Below the pieces are notes generated by a model. The model was not told the DNA's origin, ran no database searches, and saw nothing but the letters and a program-made list of their open reading frames with translations. Shown one piece after another: positions 10,968 to 19,892 of a stretch of DNA of 64,000 nt. Numbering within the stretch: the stretch's first letter is position 1; each line of letters begins with the position of its first letter. The translations under genes were made by a program, and so were the position numbers. The DNA is from Rhodobacter sp. SY28-1 (GTDB lineage Bacteria > Pseudomonadota > Alphaproteobacteria > Rhodobacterales > Rhodobacteraceae). The stretch is taken from positions 186,001 to 250,000 of the forward strand of contig NZ_STGH01000001.1 in the NCBI RefSeq assembly GCF_005222785.1. Direction: 5' to 3'.

Positions 10968-11519
10968 ATGACAGACCGGCTGCAGACTGCGCTTGCACAG
11001 ATCGACGCGGCAAACTCTGCCGATCCCAAGGGCGAGGCGCTGTCCTATGGCCAACGGATGACGGCCGAACTGAACAGGCTGTTCCCGCAAGCCTCGGACG
11101 TGTTGCAGATCGCGGCGCGCGGCCAGCATGTGGAACGCTGGCTTCTGCCACGCTCGGACTACCCGGACGGCAAGGCGGGATATCTGGAATGGCGCCGAGA
11201 GCAGGGCCGACGCCATGCCGAGCGCGTCGCCGGGATCATGGAGGCTGCGGGCTACCCCCAAGCCGTCTGCGTCCGGGTGGGTGTCCTGTTGCGCAAGGAA
11301 GGGATCAAGCGCGACCCCGAGGTTCAGGCGCTGGAGGATGTGATCTGTTTCGTCTTCCTGCGCTGGTACTTCGCCGATTTCGCCGCAAAGCACGAAGAAA
11401 CTCAGGTGCTCGAAATCGTCGAAAAGACCGCGCGGAAGATGTCCGAGGCCGGTCGCGCCCGCGTTCTGGCCGAGTTTAGTCTGCCCGCGCCACTGGCCGC
11501 CGCCTTCGCCCCTACCTGA
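10968..11519 (+). CDS. DUF4202 family protein
   Basis: 183 residues, soluble, no signal peptide. The segments AARGQHVERWLLPRSDYP, GKAGYLEWRREQGRRHA and EDVICFVFLRWYFADF are the conserved blocks of DUF4202. The histidine in RGQHVERW and the acidic/histidine pattern around RRHAERVAGIM resemble an HD-like helical bundle, but no activity is established. It sits divergent from the urea operon, and in other genomes the family often lies near nitrogen-metabolism genes. It is convergent with the next gene with no gap (stops at 11519 and 11520). Confidence 0.85.
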   Translation: MTDRLQTALAQIDAANSADPKGEALSYGQRMTAELNRLFPQASDVLQIAARGQHVERWLLPRSDYPDGKAGYLEWRREQGRRHAERVAGIMEAAGYPQAVCVRVGVLLRKEGIKRDPEVQALEDVICFVFLRWYFADFAAKHEETQVLEIVEKTARKMSEAGRARVLAEFSLPAPLAAAFAPT

Positions 11520-12353
11520 TCAACGCCGCATCCGCGCGTCCAGCTCGGCGTTGATCGCGCCGCCCAGCAGGACGGCCCAGACGCTCAGGTACAACCACAT
11601 CATCAGAATGATCACGGCGCCAATCGACCCGTAGATCGCGTTGTAGCTGTTGAAGTTCGCCAGGTAGACCGAAAACCCGATCGACACGCCCGCCCAGGCC
11701 AGCGACGCCACAAGCACCCCCACCGTGATCCAGGGCGACCGGAATCCGCCCGGCACGTTAGGTCCGAACCGATACAGGATCGACAGGCACGTCACGACCA
11801 GAAGGAACATCGCCGCCCAAGGCAGCACCCTGATCAACCAGGCCTCGAACGTACCGAATGTGACGTAGGACAGAAGGATGGGCACCACCACGACTGTCAC
11901 CAAAGCCACGAACAGCGCGCCGATCAGCGCGCCGGTCAGAAGGAAATCGACGGCCCAGCCCCTGATCCAGCCGCGCGGGGTTGAACGGTGAACGACATCC
12001 AGCCCCTGCACCAGGGCCGAAACCCCGGCCCGCGCAGAATAAAGCGCAATCATCAGCGACAGAAGTGTCGTCCATTGCAATGCCGTCCGCGGAGCGGTGA
12101 TCAAGCCCATCACCTGATCGTGGATCAAAGTGCCAGCCTCGGGCGGCAGGAACCGCTCTGCCACGGTCAGGTAGCCCTGGATGATGCCCGGATCGGCAAA
12201 CATCCCCCAGACTGCCACGGCGGCTGCAAGACCGGGGAAAACGGCAAACATCGCAAAGAAGGCCACTCCGGCGGCGATCAGACCAAAATGCCCGTCGCTG
12301 ACCCGCAAAGCCACGGCACCCAGAAAGTCCCAAACCTGCCGAAGCTGCTTCAT
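11520..12353 (-). CDS. YihY/BrkB family inner-membrane protein
   Basis: 277 residues with six predicted hydrophobic helices. The family pattern is clear: DGHFGLIAAGVAFFAMFAVFPGLAAAVAVWG near the N-terminus, then SARAGVSALVQGLDVVHRS and the C-terminal NSYNAIYGSIGAVIILMMWLYL (quoted in part). Once miscalled ribonuclease BN, the family's role is uncertain; export or envelope functions have been proposed. The ATG at 12353 is preceded by GAAGG at good spacing. Divergent from the aldo/keto reductase gene. Confidence 0.9.
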   Translation of the reverse strand: MKQLRQVWDFLGAVALRVSDGHFGLIAAGVAFFAMFAVFPGLAAAVAVWGMFADPGIIQGYLTVAERFLPPEAGTLIHDQVMGLITAPRTALQWTTLLSLMIALYSARAGVSALVQGLDVVHRSTPRGWIRGWAVDFLLTGALIGALFVALVTVVVVPILLSYVTFGTFEAWLIRVLPWAAMFLLVVTCLSILYRFGPNVPGGFRSPWITVGVLVASLAWAGVSIGFSVYLANFNSYNAIYGSIGAVIILMMWLYLSVWAVLLGGAINAELDARMRR

Positions 12354-12439
12354 GTCTCTACCTTCCCCCGGATCGTCGCGCCGCGCAACTTGTAGCCGCC
12401 GTCTTCGCGTGGAATGCTGACCCCAACAGGAGGACCCCC

Positions 12440-13465
12440 ATGACCTATATCCCCGCCGCCAACCGCTATGAGCGGATGATCTACAACCGCTGTGGAACGT
12501 CGGGCCTCAAGCTTCCGGCGATCAGCCTCGGCCTCTGGCACAACTTCGGTCACGACACGCCACATGCCACGAAACAGGCGATCTGCCGCACCGCCTTTGA
12601 CCTCGGGATCACCCACTTCGACCTCGCAAACAACTACGGCCCCCCACCCGGCAGCGCCGAGGAAGCCTTTGGGGAACTTCTGAAAACCGACTTCCGTTCC
12701 CATCGTGACGAACTCGTCATCTCTTCCAAGGCCGGTTACCTGATGTGGGATGGCCCCTACGGCGAATGGGGCAGCCGGAAGTACGTCATCGCCTCCTGCG
12801 ACCAGAGCCTCAAGCGGATGGGCCTCGACTATGTCGACATCTTCTATTCCCACCGCTTCGACCCCGACACCTCGCTGGAAGAAACCATGGGTGCGCTGGA
12901 CCACATCGTCCGGTCGGGCCGCGCGCAGTACATCGGCATTTCCAGCTACAACTCCCAGCGCACGCGTGAGGCGGTGGCGATCCTGAAGGATCTGGGGACT
13001 CCCCTGCTGATCCATCAGCCCAGTTACAACATCCTGAACCGCTGGGTCGAAACCGACGGGCTGAAGGACACGCTGAAGGAACTTGGCGTCGGCTCCATCG
13101 CCTTCGTGCCCTTGGCGCAAGGCATCCTGACCAACAAGTACCTGAACGGCATCCCCGCAGGGAGCCGCGCGACGCAGGACAAGTCGCTGCACCCGTCGGT
13201 AGTGGAAAAGGCGCTTGGGTCGGTGCGTAAGCTGAACGACATGGCCGCAGCCCGCGGCCAGACGCTGGCGCAGATGGCGCTGGCCTGGGTACTGCGAAAC
13301 GGCGGCATCACCAGCGCCCTGATCGGGGCGTCGAAGCCCGAGCAGGTGGTGGATTGCGTCGGTGCGCTGGAAAAGCTCGACTTCACCGCCAAGGAACTGG
13401 CCCAGATCGACGCCATCTCGGAAGAAAAGGACATCAACCTCTGGGCCCGGTCCTCCGAGGACTAG
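12440..13465 (+). CDS. mgrA: Aldo/keto reductase, L-glyceraldehyde-3-phosphate reductase type
   Basis: 341 residues, full length for the YghZ/Gpr group of NADPH-dependent aldo/keto reductases. The family's catalytic set is present: Asp and Tyr in FDLANNYGPPPGSAEEAFG, Lys in SSKAGYLMW and His in FYSHRFDPDTSLEETMGAL. The cofactor end reads SALIGASKPEQV. E. coli YghZ reduces L-glyceraldehyde 3-phosphate and methylglyoxal; whether this protein does is inferred from similarity. A strong ribosome-binding site (AGGAGG) lies 6 nt before the ATG, and a hairpin follows the gene. Confidence 0.9.
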   Translation: MTYIPAANRYERMIYNRCGTSGLKLPAISLGLWHNFGHDTPHATKQAICRTAFDLGITHFDLANNYGPPPGSAEEAFGELLKTDFRSHRDELVISSKAGYLMWDGPYGEWGSRKYVIASCDQSLKRMGLDYVDIFYSHRFDPDTSLEETMGALDHIVRSGRAQYIGISSYNSQRTREAVAILKDLGTPLLIHQPSYNILNRWVETDGLKDTLKELGVGSIAFVPLAQGILTNKYLNGIPAGSRATQDKSLHPSVVEKALGSVRKLNDMAAARGQTLAQMALAWVLRNGGITSALIGASKPEQVVDCVGALEKLDFTAKELAQIDAISEEKDINLWARSSED

Positions 13466-13475
13466 GCCCGATCGA

Positions 13476-13507
13476 CTGGCCGTTTTGACCCCCGTCAAGG
13501 CGGCCAG
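13476..13507 (+). terminator. Putative terminator after the aldo/keto reductase gene
   Basis: A two-part stem: outer arms CTGGCCG (13476-13482) and CGGCCAG (13501-13507), inner arms TTGAC and GTCAA, a CCCC loop, and a 2-by-2 internal mismatch. It begins 11 nt after the stop. No T-run follows. Confidence 0.5.
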
Positions 13508-13558
13508 CCCGGCGTTCGGCTAACCTTCCAGTCGGCAACCCGCCGAAGGAGAAGGACG

Positions 13559-14065
13559 ATGCAAACCAACGCACTTCCCAGATACGACCAGTCCGTGAAC
13601 ACCACCGGCTGCTGCCCTCGTTTCAACCCGGAAGGCTGGGACGGGGCCGAGCTTCACTTCCGCGACAAGCCCTTCCTGCGAGCCGAAACCCTGTCCGCGA
13701 TGCACATCCCGCTGAACATGGGCAAGGTCTTCACCCGCGTGCAGGGCCATATCGACGACGCTGCCGCGATGGACCCTGAACAGGTGATCGTCCTGTCGCG
13801 CGACCTCTCGGCCTTCAAGGGCGAACACCTGTTCGCAGTCACCAAGGACGTGCCCGAGGAAGAGATGACCCGCCTGTCCGGTGACTATGTCACGAAGGTA
13901 TTCGAAGGGCCCTACAGCGATGCCAAGGACTGGTATGGGGAACTCAAGGCCCTCAGCGCCAGCCACGGGAAGCCAGACGGCAAGGTGTGGTTCTTCTACA
14001 CGACATGCCCGAACTGCGCGAAGGCCTATGGCAGCAACTACGTCGTCGGCCTGGCCGAAGTCTGA
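13559..14065 (+). CDS. Conserved protein with paired-cysteine motifs
   Basis: 168 residues, soluble. I recognise the protein as a conserved type often auto-annotated as hydrolase, but no catalytic motif supports that name. Features visible are GCCPRFNPEGWDG at the N-terminus, a central segment that begins MGKVFTRVQGHI, and FFYTTCPNCAKAYGSNYV at the C-terminus. The C-terminal CxxC with TTCPNC could bind zinc or act in redox. An AAGGAGAAGG site precedes the ATG. It is convergent with gltB, and a bidirectional hairpin sits between them. Function unknown. Confidence 0.7.
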   Translation: MQTNALPRYDQSVNTTGCCPRFNPEGWDGAELHFRDKPFLRAETLSAMHIPLNMGKVFTRVQGHIDDAAAMDPEQVIVLSRDLSAFKGEHLFAVTKDVPEEEMTRLSGDYVTKVFEGPYSDAKDWYGELKALSASHGKPDGKVWFFYTTCPNCAKAYGSNYVVGLAEV

Positions 14066-14072
14066 GGTCCAG

Positions 14073-14101
14073 AGGGCGGCCCGAAGCAATCGAGCCGCCC
14101 T
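14073..14101. terminator. Bidirectional hairpin between convergent genes
   Basis: Arms AGGGCGGC (14073-14080) and GCCGCCCT (14094-14101), with a short inner stem. It lies between the 168-residue protein gene and the end of gltB, so it can terminate both strands. A weak T-rich stretch follows on the plus strand. Confidence 0.6.
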
Positions 14102-14109
14102 TGAATGTC

Positions 14110-17100
14110 TTACTCGGCCGGAACCTTCGCCACCTCGTCCGACAGCGGATAGGGCAGCCGGTCCACCATCTCCTTCGGGCAGACCTGAAGGAAGTTCAGC
14201 CGCTCGCGGTCCCAGTTCTGCAGGATACGGTCGGCGATCCGGCTGCCGGTTTCCTCCAGATGCCGGGCGATCAGGCCCTTCAGCTGCATCTCCCAGTGCG
14301 GATGCTCCACCGCGCAGGTCAGGATCGACTCCAGGTTCATGAAGTCCTCGGCCACGCCGTCGGGATCGTAGACATAGGCCATCCCGCCCGTCATCCCCGC
14401 CCCGAAGTTGGCGCCGATCCGGCCCAGGATCACCGCGACACCGCCAGTCATGTACTCGCACCCGTTCGACCCGCAGCCTTCCACGACCACCGAAGCACCC
14501 GAGTTCCGCACCGCGAAGCGCTCCCCGGCCCGACCACTGGCGAACAGGAACCCGTCGGTCGCCCCGTACAGAACGGTGTTCCCGATGATCGTGTTCTCCT
14601 CGGCCTTCAGCGGCGAGGACATCAGCGGCCGCACCGTGATCGTGCCGCCCGACAGGCCCTTGCCGACATAGTCGTTGGCATCGCCCTGCACTTCCAGCTT
14701 CAGCCCCCGGACGCTGAACGCGCCCAGCGACTGCCCGCAAGACCCGGTCAGCTTCACCGTCAGATGGTCCGGCTGCAGCGCGTTCCGCATCCCGAACTTC
14801 TTCACGATGTGTGATGAGGCCCGCGTCCCGATGGTCCGCAGCGTGTTCCGCACGGCATAGGACAGCTGCATCTTCTCGCCGTCTTCGAAGAAGCGATGCC
14901 CGTCGCGAATGATGTCGGCGTCCAACGTATCCGGCACGGCATTCCGCGGCTTCGACCGGTCATAGGTGATCGACCGCGCCCCATCGACGCTGATCAGCAT
15001 CGGGTTCAGGTCAAGGTCGTCAAGGTTGGCCGCACCGCGCGAAACCTGCGTCAGCAGATCGGCCCGCCCGATGATCTCGTCCATCGACCGCGCACCGATG
15101 GACGCCAGGATCTCCCGCACTTCCTGCGCATAGAAGGTGATCAGGTTCACCACCTTGTCCGCAGACCCGGTGAACTTCGCCCGCAGGCGTTCGTCCTGGG
15201 TGCAGACCCCCACCGGGCAGGTGTTTGACTGGCACTGGCGCACCATGATGCAGCCCATCGCGATCAGCGCGGCGGTGCCGATCCCGTATTCCTCGGCCCC
15301 CATCATCGCCGCCATGACGATGTCGCGCCCGGTCCGCAGCCCACCGTCCGTGCGCAAGGTCACCCGCTCGCGCAGGTTGTTCATCGCCAGAACCTGATGC
15401 GCCTCGGTCAGGCCCATCTCCCACGGCAGGCCCGCATACTTGATGCTGGTCGCAGGCGAAGCCCCGGTCCCGCCGTTATGGCCCGAGATCAGGATCACGT
15501 CGGCTTTGGCCTTCGCCACCCCCGCCGCAATCGTGCCAACGCCCGACGACGACACCAACTTCACCGTAACCTTGGCGCGCGGGTTGATCTGCTTTAGGTC
15601 GTAGATCAGCTGCGCCAGGTCCTCGATACTGTAGATATCGTGGTGCGGCGGCGGGGAAATCAGGGTCACCCCCGGCGTCGAATGCCGCAGCCGCGCGATC
15701 AGCGCCGTGACCTTCATCCCCGGCAGCTGGCCGCCCTCACCGGGCTTCGCGCCCTGCGCGACCTTGATCTCAAGCTCTTCACAGGCGTTCAGATACTCCG
15801 CCGTCACGCCAAAGCGCCCCGACGCGACCTGCTTGATCTTGGCGGAGGGGTTGTCCCCGTTCGGCTCCGGCGTGAAATGCGCCGGGTCCTCGCCACCCTC
15901 GCCGCTGTCCGACTTCGCCCCGATCCGGTTCATCGCCACGTTCAGAGTCTTGTGCGCCTCGGGCGACAGCGCCCCCAGCGACATCCCCGGCGTCACGAAC
16001 CGCTTGCGGATCGAAGTGATGCTCTCCACCTCCTCAATCGGCACCGGCTTGCCCAGGGTCTTGATGTCCAGAAGGTCCCGCAGATGGATCGGCGGGTTCG
16101 CCCGCATCGCGGCGGAATACTGCTTCCAGATGTCATAAGACGCCCGGTCACAGGCCGATTGCAGCATGTGCATCGTCTGCGCTTCCCAAGCGTGCTTCTC
16201 GCCCGACCGCCGCGCCTTGTAGAAACCGCCGATGGGCAGGACGTCCGCCCCACCCAGCCAGCCGCGCTTGTGGACTTCCTCCAGCTTCTGCTCCACGCCA
16301 GTCAGGCCGATGCCCGAAATGCGCGCCTGCATCCCCGGGAAATACTCAGCCACCATCGCACGGGACAGCCCCACGGCCTCAAAGTTCAGACCGCCGCGAT
16401 AGGAGGAGATTACGGAGATCCCCATCTTCGACATGATCTTCAGAAGCCCCGCGTCGATGGCATCCCGATACCGCCGCATTGCGTCGGTCAGCGAGCCGTC
16501 CAGCAGCCCCCGGTCGATCCGGTCGGCAATGGAGTCCTGCGCGATGTAAGGGTTCACTGTCGTCGCGCCCGAGCCGATCAGGACGGCAAAGTAATGCGGG
16601 TCGATGCATTCCGCCGACCGCACGTTGATCGAGCAGAACGTCCGCAACCCCTTCCGCGTCAGCCAGGAATGCACCGCCGAGGTTGCCAGGATCATCGGCA
16701 TCCCGACCTTGTCCGGCCCCTGATGCTCATCCGTCAGGACCAGTTGCCCAGCGCCGGACCGCACCGCATCCTCGGCCTCGGCCCGGATGCGCTCCAGCCC
16801 CTGCCGCAGGTCATCCAGCCCCTCGCCCACCGGGAAGGTGCAGTCGATGAACGCCACCTGATCGCCAAAACGCTGCACCATCACGTCGAACTCGCGGTTC
16901 GCGATGAAGGGGCTTTCGAGGACCAGGATTTCGGTCTGGCTGTTGTTCTCGTCCAGCACGTTCCGCAGGTTGCCGAACCGCGTCTTCAGCGACATCACGC
17001 GCCCCTCGCGCAGCGAGTCGATGGGCGGGTTCGTCACCTGGCTGAAGTTCTGCCGGAAGTAATGCGACAGCGGCCGATAGACCGACGACAGCACCGCAGG

Positions 17101-18648
17101 CGGCGTGTCATCACCCATCGAGGCGACCATCTCTTTCCCATCCTCGGCCATCGGGGCCAGAACCTGCTCCAACTCCTCGATGGTGAACCCCGCCGCGATC
17201 TGGCGCTTCCTCAGCTCACCGCCCGTGAATGTCTGCGTCTCCGGCACGTCCCTCAGCAGGCTGTTCAGGTCGACGATCTTGCCGACCCATTCGCTGTACG
17301 GCTGCGCGGCCGCCAGTTTGTCCTTCATCTCCACATCGTGGTACAGCTTGCCCTCGGCCATATCGACAGCAATCATCTGCCCCGGCCCCAGCGCGCCCTT
17401 TTCGCGAATCGTCGACTCATCGACCGGCACCATCCCGGCCTCCGACCCCGCGATCAGCATCCCGTCGCCGGTCACCACATAGCGCATCGGCCGCAGACCG
17501 TTGCGGTCAAGACCCCCGCAGACCCAGCGGCCATCGGTCATGGCCAAAGCCGCCGGCCCATCCCACGGTTCGATAACCGAGTTGCAGTAGGAATACATGT
17601 CCGCCCAGGCCTTGGGCATGTTCACCGTCTGCTTCGACCAGGCTTCCGGCACCAGCATCGTCTTGGCCATCGGAGCCGACCGCCCCGACCGCACCAGAAC
17701 TTCGAACACCGCGTCCAGGGCACCCGAGTCCGACGTGCCGCCCGGGATGATCGGCTTGATGTCCTCGGCCGCCTCGCCAAAGTTGTTCGAAGCCATCCGG
17801 ATCTCGTGGCTTTTCATCCAGTTGACGTTGCCCTTCAGCGTGTTGATCTCGCCGTTGTGGGCCAGCATCCGGAACGGCTGGGCCAGCCACCACTGCGGGA
17901 AGGTGTTCGTCGAATACCGCTGGTGATAGATCGCGAAGGCGGATTCAAACCGCTCGTCCATTAGGTCGGGGTAGAAGGTCGCCACCTGCTCGGCCAGCAT
18001 CATCCCCTTGTAGATGATCGACCGGCAGGAGAGCGAACACAGATACATCCCCTGGATGCCCGCCGCCGTCGCCGCCTTCTCGATCCGCCGCCGGATGATG
18101 TACAGCTCGCGCTCGAACTGCTCCTGATCGATGTCCTTCTCGCAGCGGATCAGAATCTGTTCGATCTCGGGCCGCGTCGCATTGGCCTTATCGCCCAGGA
18201 CCGAGACATCCACCGGCACATGCCGCCAGCCGTAGATGTAATGCCCCATCCGCAGGACCTCGGTCTCCACGATGGTCCGGCAGCGTTCCTGAGCGCCAAA
18301 GTCCGTCCGCGGCAGGAAGACCTGCCCCACGGCGATCAGCTTGTTGACATCTGGCTCGTGCCCCGTCCGACGCACCTGATCATAGAAGAACCGCACCGGG
18401 ATCTGCACATGGATCCCCGCCCCGTCGCCGGTCTTGCCGTCCGCATCCACCGCGCCCCGGTGCCAGACCGCCTTCAGCGCATTGATGCCGTTCTCAACCA
18501 CCTTGCGCGACGGCTTGCCCGAAATGGAAACCACCAGCCCCACGCCGCAGGACGAATGCTCATCCTCGGTCTTGTACAGCCCGTTCGCGTCCAGCCAAGC
18601 GCGCTTTTCCTCTTCGGCCTTTACCCAGGCGGCATCGTATTTGGTCAT
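14110..18648 (-). CDS. gltB: Glutamate synthase (NADPH) large subunit GltB
   Basis: 1512 residues. With GltD it converts glutamine and 2-oxoglutarate to two glutamates. The N-terminal amidotransferase class II domain has its nucleophile Cys in DEHSSCGVG at about residue 34, slightly downstream of a non-cleaved-looking N-terminus. The central and FMN-binding domains follow; the 3Fe-4S cysteines are in CIMVRQCQSNTCPVGVC, and the C-terminal beta-helix GXGXG domain follows. I choose the ATG at 18648, preceded by GAGGGG at 7 nt, over the ATG six codons upstream. In contrast to the usual gltBD pair, two genes separate it from gltD. Confidence 0.97.
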   Translation of the reverse strand: MTKYDAAWVKAEEEKRAWLDANGLYKTEDEHSSCGVGLVVSISGKPSRKVVENGINALKAVWHRGAVDADGKTGDGAGIHVQIPVRFFYDQVRRTGHEPDVNKLIAVGQVFLPRTDFGAQERCRTIVETEVLRMGHYIYGWRHVPVDVSVLGDKANATRPEIEQILIRCEKDIDQEQFERELYIIRRRIEKAATAAGIQGMYLCSLSCRSIIYKGMMLAEQVATFYPDLMDERFESAFAIYHQRYSTNTFPQWWLAQPFRMLAHNGEINTLKGNVNWMKSHEIRMASNNFGEAAEDIKPIIPGGTSDSGALDAVFEVLVRSGRSAPMAKTMLVPEAWSKQTVNMPKAWADMYSYCNSVIEPWDGPAALAMTDGRWVCGGLDRNGLRPMRYVVTGDGMLIAGSEAGMVPVDESTIREKGALGPGQMIAVDMAEGKLYHDVEMKDKLAAAQPYSEWVGKIVDLNSLLRDVPETQTFTGGELRKRQIAAGFTIEELEQVLAPMAEDGKEMVASMGDDTPPAVLSSVYRPLSHYFRQNFSQVTNPPIDSLREGRVMSLKTRFGNLRNVLDENNSQTEILVLESPFIANREFDVMVQRFGDQVAFIDCTFPVGEGLDDLRQGLERIRAEAEDAVRSGAGQLVLTDEHQGPDKVGMPMILATSAVHSWLTRKGLRTFCSINVRSAECIDPHYFAVLIGSGATTVNPYIAQDSIADRIDRGLLDGSLTDAMRRYRDAIDAGLLKIMSKMGISVISSYRGGLNFEAVGLSRAMVAEYFPGMQARISGIGLTGVEQKLEEVHKRGWLGGADVLPIGGFYKARRSGEKHAWEAQTMHMLQSACDRASYDIWKQYSAAMRANPPIHLRDLLDIKTLGKPVPIEEVESITSIRKRFVTPGMSLGALSPEAHKTLNVAMNRIGAKSDSGEGGEDPAHFTPEPNGDNPSAKIKQVASGRFGVTAEYLNACEELEIKVAQGAKPGEGGQLPGMKVTALIARLRHSTPGVTLISPPPHHDIYSIEDLAQLIYDLKQINPRAKVTVKLVSSSGVGTIAAGVAKAKADVILISGHNGGTGASPATSIKYAGLPWEMGLTEAHQVLAMNNLRERVTLRTDGGLRTGRDIVMAAMMGAEEYGIGTAALIAMGCIMVRQCQSNTCPVGVCTQDERLRAKFTGSADKVVNLITFYAQEVREILASIGARSMDEIIGRADLLTQVSRGAANLDDLDLNPMLISVDGARSITYDRSKPRNAVPDTLDADIIRDGHRFFEDGEKMQLSYAVRNTLRTIGTRASSHIVKKFGMRNALQPDHLTVKLTGSCGQSLGAFSVRGLKLEVQGDANDYVGKGLSGGTITVRPLMSSPLKAEENTIIGNTVLYGATDGFLFASGRAGERFAVRNSGASVVVEGCGSNGCEYMTGGVAVILGRIGANFGAGMTGGMAYVYDPDGVAEDFMNLESILTCAVEHPHWEMQLKGLIARHLEETGSRIADRILQNWDRERLNFLQVCPKEMVDRLPYPLSDEVAKVPAE

Positions 18649-18658
18649 GGCTTGCCCC

Positions 18659-19102
18659 TCATTCACTGGCCAGAAGCGGGAATTTCTCCACGCACTGCGC
18701 TCGCGTCAAAACGTTCCGACCGGTCCCCGCGAAAGCATAGCTGTCGGGCTTGTGGTCGATGTAGATCTCATTCGTCATGGTCAGCCCGTTCGCATCGTCG
18801 AACGTGCCAATCGGCAGTTCCAGGTTGCCCGCGTATGGCCCGTCCGCCGTCACCCGGAACCACAGGGCCGAACCGCAATCGGCGCACCAGGCCCGCTCGC
18901 CCCAGGCCGAGGACTGGCGCTTGGCCACATGCTCAAGGCCCGTCCACTCCACGCTTGCGGTGGGAACCGTGATCCCCAACAGCGCCGAGCCGGTCCACTT
19001 CCGGCACATGGGGCAGTGGCAGACGCCGAAATTCGTCCCCGTCAGCGTGGCCTTGAACCGCACCGCGCGGCAGAGGCAACCGCCCTCGCGTTCAAGGCTC
19101 AT
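18659..19102 (-). CDS. GFA-family zinc protein (glutathione-dependent formaldehyde-activating enzyme-like)
   Basis: 147 residues. The three zinc-binding blocks of the GFA/CENP-V fold are intact: GGCLCRAVRF, CHCPMCRKWTGS and CADCGSALWF. Family members bind glutathione, but most are not shown to act on formaldehyde, so the substrate is unknown. The gene overlaps the end of the secreted-protein gene by 11 bp and ends 10 bp before gltB, so it is likely co-transcribed with both. A GGAGGG site precedes the ATG. Confidence 0.88.
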   Translation of the reverse strand: MSLEREGGCLCRAVRFKATLTGTNFGVCHCPMCRKWTGSALLGITVPTASVEWTGLEHVAKRQSSAWGERAWCADCGSALWFRVTADGPYAGNLELPIGTFDDANGLTMTNEIYIDHKPDSYAFAGTGRNVLTRAQCVEKFPLLASE

Positions 19103-19787
19103 GGCTCACCCTCCAGACCGGAAGCGAGGCGGTCAGTGCGTCGCAGTCGTAGATCGGCTGCATCGCGAGAAACCCCTCCTCCCCCGGGAAGACAAACTGC
19201 ACTGGCGAGCCATCAATCGGCAGCCACTGGCCATCGCCCAGATCGGTCTCGCCCGGCCCCGCAAAGAACAGCCGCCAGTCTGGGTGGATATATTCGTTGC
19301 CCCGCGACCGGCGCAGGACGTTGCCAGACAGATCGTATTCGGTGAAGTCGACCTCGGTCTGGCTCAGCGTGATGCCGTCGATCAGCACCGATTTCCCGGT
19401 CAGCCGGTCATAGCCCTCGGCCCGGCTGCCCGTCCCGTCAGCCTTCGACAGGCTGAAGCTCCAGGTATCCATGCCTTCGCCGATCAACTCGGTCATGCTG
19501 GCCGGATCGGCAGGGGCGGGGTCGAGCGTCTGCTTGATCGGATCGTAGCTTTCGACCCACTGCCCCTCGGCGTCGATCTTCGAATAGAAGAATGGCCCCT
19601 CCTGATCCATGTCGACCCGCCACTGGTCGCCCGGTTGGTCCGCCGCACAGCGGTAGTAGTGCGACACGCGGCAGGCCTTGGACTGCACGGTCAGAAACGC
19701 CTCGCACCCCACGGGCGCCGTCCAGGTGCCGGCCAGCGCTGGGGCGGCCGGGGCGGTCAGGCAGGCAAGGATCAGAACTTTCCGCAT
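19092..19787 (-). CDS. Secreted protein of unknown function
   Basis: 231 residues. MRKVLILACLTAPAAPALA is a clean signal peptide, cleaved before GTWTAPVG, so the protein is periplasmic or exported. Four cysteines lie in the first half or at the end (CEAF, CRVS, YRCA, YDCD), which may form disulfides. I do not recognise a domain by name. It lies between gltD and gltB in the same direction and overlaps the GFA-protein gene. No functional link with glutamate synthase is evident. Confidence 0.75.
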   Translation of the reverse strand: MRKVLILACLTAPAAPALAGTWTAPVGCEAFLTVQSKACRVSHYYRCAADQPGDQWRVDMDQEGPFFYSKIDAEGQWVESYDPIKQTLDPAPADPASMTELIGEGMDTWSFSLSKADGTGSRAEGYDRLTGKSVLIDGITLSQTEVDFTEYDLSGNVLRRSRGNEYIHPDWRLFFAGPGETDLGDGQWLPIDGSPVQFVFPGEEGFLAMQPIYDCDALTASLPVWRVSHEP

Positions 19788-19849
19788 CGCCGTTTCACCA
19801 CTGCAATCAGGTCAATACACCTGACGTTTAACGCTTCCCGCCTCCTACG

Positions 19850-19874
19850 CGCGTATGCATGGGATGCATACGCG
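19850..19874. repeat. Perfect 11-bp inverted repeat of alternating purine/pyrimidine
   Basis: Arms CGCGTATGCAT (19850-19860) and ATGCATACGCG (19864-19874) with a GGG loop, 18 bp after the gltD stop and upstream of the secreted-protein gene. Both arms strictly alternate purine and pyrimidine. There is no T-run. It could be a terminator for gltD, an RNA stabiliser or a protein-binding palindrome. Confidence 0.7.
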
Positions 19875-19892
19875 TTGTAGACGGGGTGTAGC

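Noticed and set aside
15640-17964. 774-codon open frame antisense to gltB
   Set aside because: GltB is certain on the other strand; the antisense product is His/Arg/Pro-rich, as expected from high-GC codon bias.
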